This document shows positions 5,043 to 5,638 of a stretch of DNA of 5,638 bases, piece by piece; the stretch's first letter is position 1; each line of letters begins with the position of its first letter. Under the pieces are notes generated by a model that worked only from the letters and a program-made list of their open reading frames with translations, searched no databases and was not told the origin of the DNA. Origin of the DNA: an uncultured Haloferula sp. (GTDB lineage Bacteria; Verrucomicrobiota; Verrucomicrobiae; Verrucomicrobiales; Akkermansiaceae); the NCBI GenBank assembly GCA_946481625.1, contig CAMLOZ010000272.1:1-5638 (forward strand), in the 5' to 3' direction. The position numbers were made by a program, and so were the translations under genes.

Positions 5043-5638
5043 ATGCCACGTCCCATGGCTTCAGCATACGAGGCAATGGCGGCCAGCTCCCCCGGGCTGC
5101 TCGCGAGAGCCTACTTCAGGATCAAACCTTTCATCCCGCGGCGGCTCCGGCTCGCCGTAAGGCGGGGTCGTGCGCGCGGCATCATCAAGCAATGCATTGG
5201 GACCTGGCCGATCAGCGAGTCCGCGGGCCATCCCCCTCAGGGTTGGCCCGGCTGGCCGCAGGGGAAGGAGTTCGCGGTGGTCTTCACCCACGACGTCGAA
5301 TCCCAGGAAGGTCTCGGCAGGGTGAGGGATCTCGCCGAACTCGAGGTCGCCTTCGGTCTCCGTTCCTCGTTCAATTTCATTCCGGAAGGCACCTACGGGG
5401 ATCCGGTCGAATTGCGCGAATGGCTTGAAGACAAGGGCTTCGAGGTAGGGGTCCACGACCTGAATCATGACGGTCGCCTCTACGGATCCCGGGAGGGGTT
5501 CCGGGAGAAGGCCAAACGTATCAACCATTATCTGAACGCCTGGGGGGCGGTCGGCTTCCGTTCGGGCTTCATGCTCCGGCAGCTCGATTGGATCCACGAC
5601 CTGAATGTCGTTTACGACGCCTCGACCTTCGACACCGA
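5043..5638 (+). CDS. Polysaccharide deacetylase-like protein (CE4/NodB-like), 3' end beyond the window
   Basis: The visible 198 codons have no stop and run off the right edge. The protein should remove N- or O-acetyl groups from a glycan using a bound metal. The NodB-fold signatures appear in order: FAVVFTHDVE (77-86) in the place of the TFDD motif, HDLNH (138-142) matching the metal-binding H-x-x-x-H, and GFRSGF (171-176) matching the Arg-containing third motif. The first 50 residues (ARAYFRIKPFIPRRLRLAVRR within them) resemble the basic N-terminus of deacetylases found in glycosyltransferase clusters. There is no signal peptide, so it may act in the cytoplasm or on the inner membrane surface. 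ATG 5043 is the furthest upstream plausible start; in-frame ATGs at 5055 and 5076 would shorten it by 4 or 11 residues. The first motif reads D-V-E rather than D-D. Acetyl removal is inferred from family; the substrate is unknown. Confidence 0.85.
   Translation, partial: MPRPMASAYEAMAASSPGLLARAYFRIKPFIPRRLRLAVRRGRARGIIKQCIGTWPISESAGHPPQGWPGWPQGKEFAVVFTHDVESQEGLGRVRDLAELEVAFGLRSSFNFIPEGTYGDPVELREWLEDKGFEVGVHDLNHDGRLYGSREGFREKAKRINHYLNAWGAVGFRSGFMLRQLDWIHDLNVVYDASTFDT

Overview
The window is GC-rich and lies inside an exopolysaccharide or capsule biosynthesis locus. All five recognisable genes are on the plus strand. There are no RNA genes, insertion sequences or CRISPR arrays. The organism is probably a free-living Gram-negative bacterium. 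The combination of weak or absent Shine-Dalgarno sequences, a Wzc-like fusion protein with a degenerate kinase domain, and this cluster content suggests Verrucomicrobiota (Luteolibacter/Haloferula-like). That assignment is inference from gene style only and was not tested.

Layout. Bases 15-926 encode a bacterial sugar transferase (phosphoglycosyl transferase), the enzyme that starts lipid-linked glycan assembly. It overlaps by ATGA with a Gfo/Idh/MocA sugar oxidoreductase (923-2005). One base later comes a left-handed beta-helix acyltransferase (2007-2507). These three look like one translationally coupled unit. The oxidoreductase and acyltransferase resemble the WlbA/WlbB (WbpB/WbpD) pair, which makes 3-acetamido (2,3-diacetamido) uronic-acid sugars. 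Bases 2508-2695 are a non-coding leader. It holds a short tandem repeat, a sigma-54-like -24/-12 promoter, a candidate 18-codon upstream ORF, and two runs of C placed directly before start codons. Bases 2696-4978 encode a 760-residue Wzz/Wzc-like chain-length and export protein whose C-terminal tyrosine-kinase-like domain has lost the Walker A lysine. After a 64-base C-rich gap, a polysaccharide-deacetylase-like gene begins at about 5043 and runs off the right edge.

Together the genes would load the first sugar on the lipid carrier, make a modified nucleotide sugar, control polymer length and export at the inner membrane, and probably trim acetyl groups from a glycan. Flippase, polymerase, outer-membrane exporter, aminotransferase and most glycosyltransferases are not in view and should be in the flanks.

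The most unusual part is the leader at 2553-2695. Runs of six or more C end one or two bases before three different ATG codons in the window (15, 2619 and 2696), and one of these opens the 18-codon ORF. This arrangement could be an undescribed leader-peptide, slippage or phase-variation control of exopolysaccharide production.
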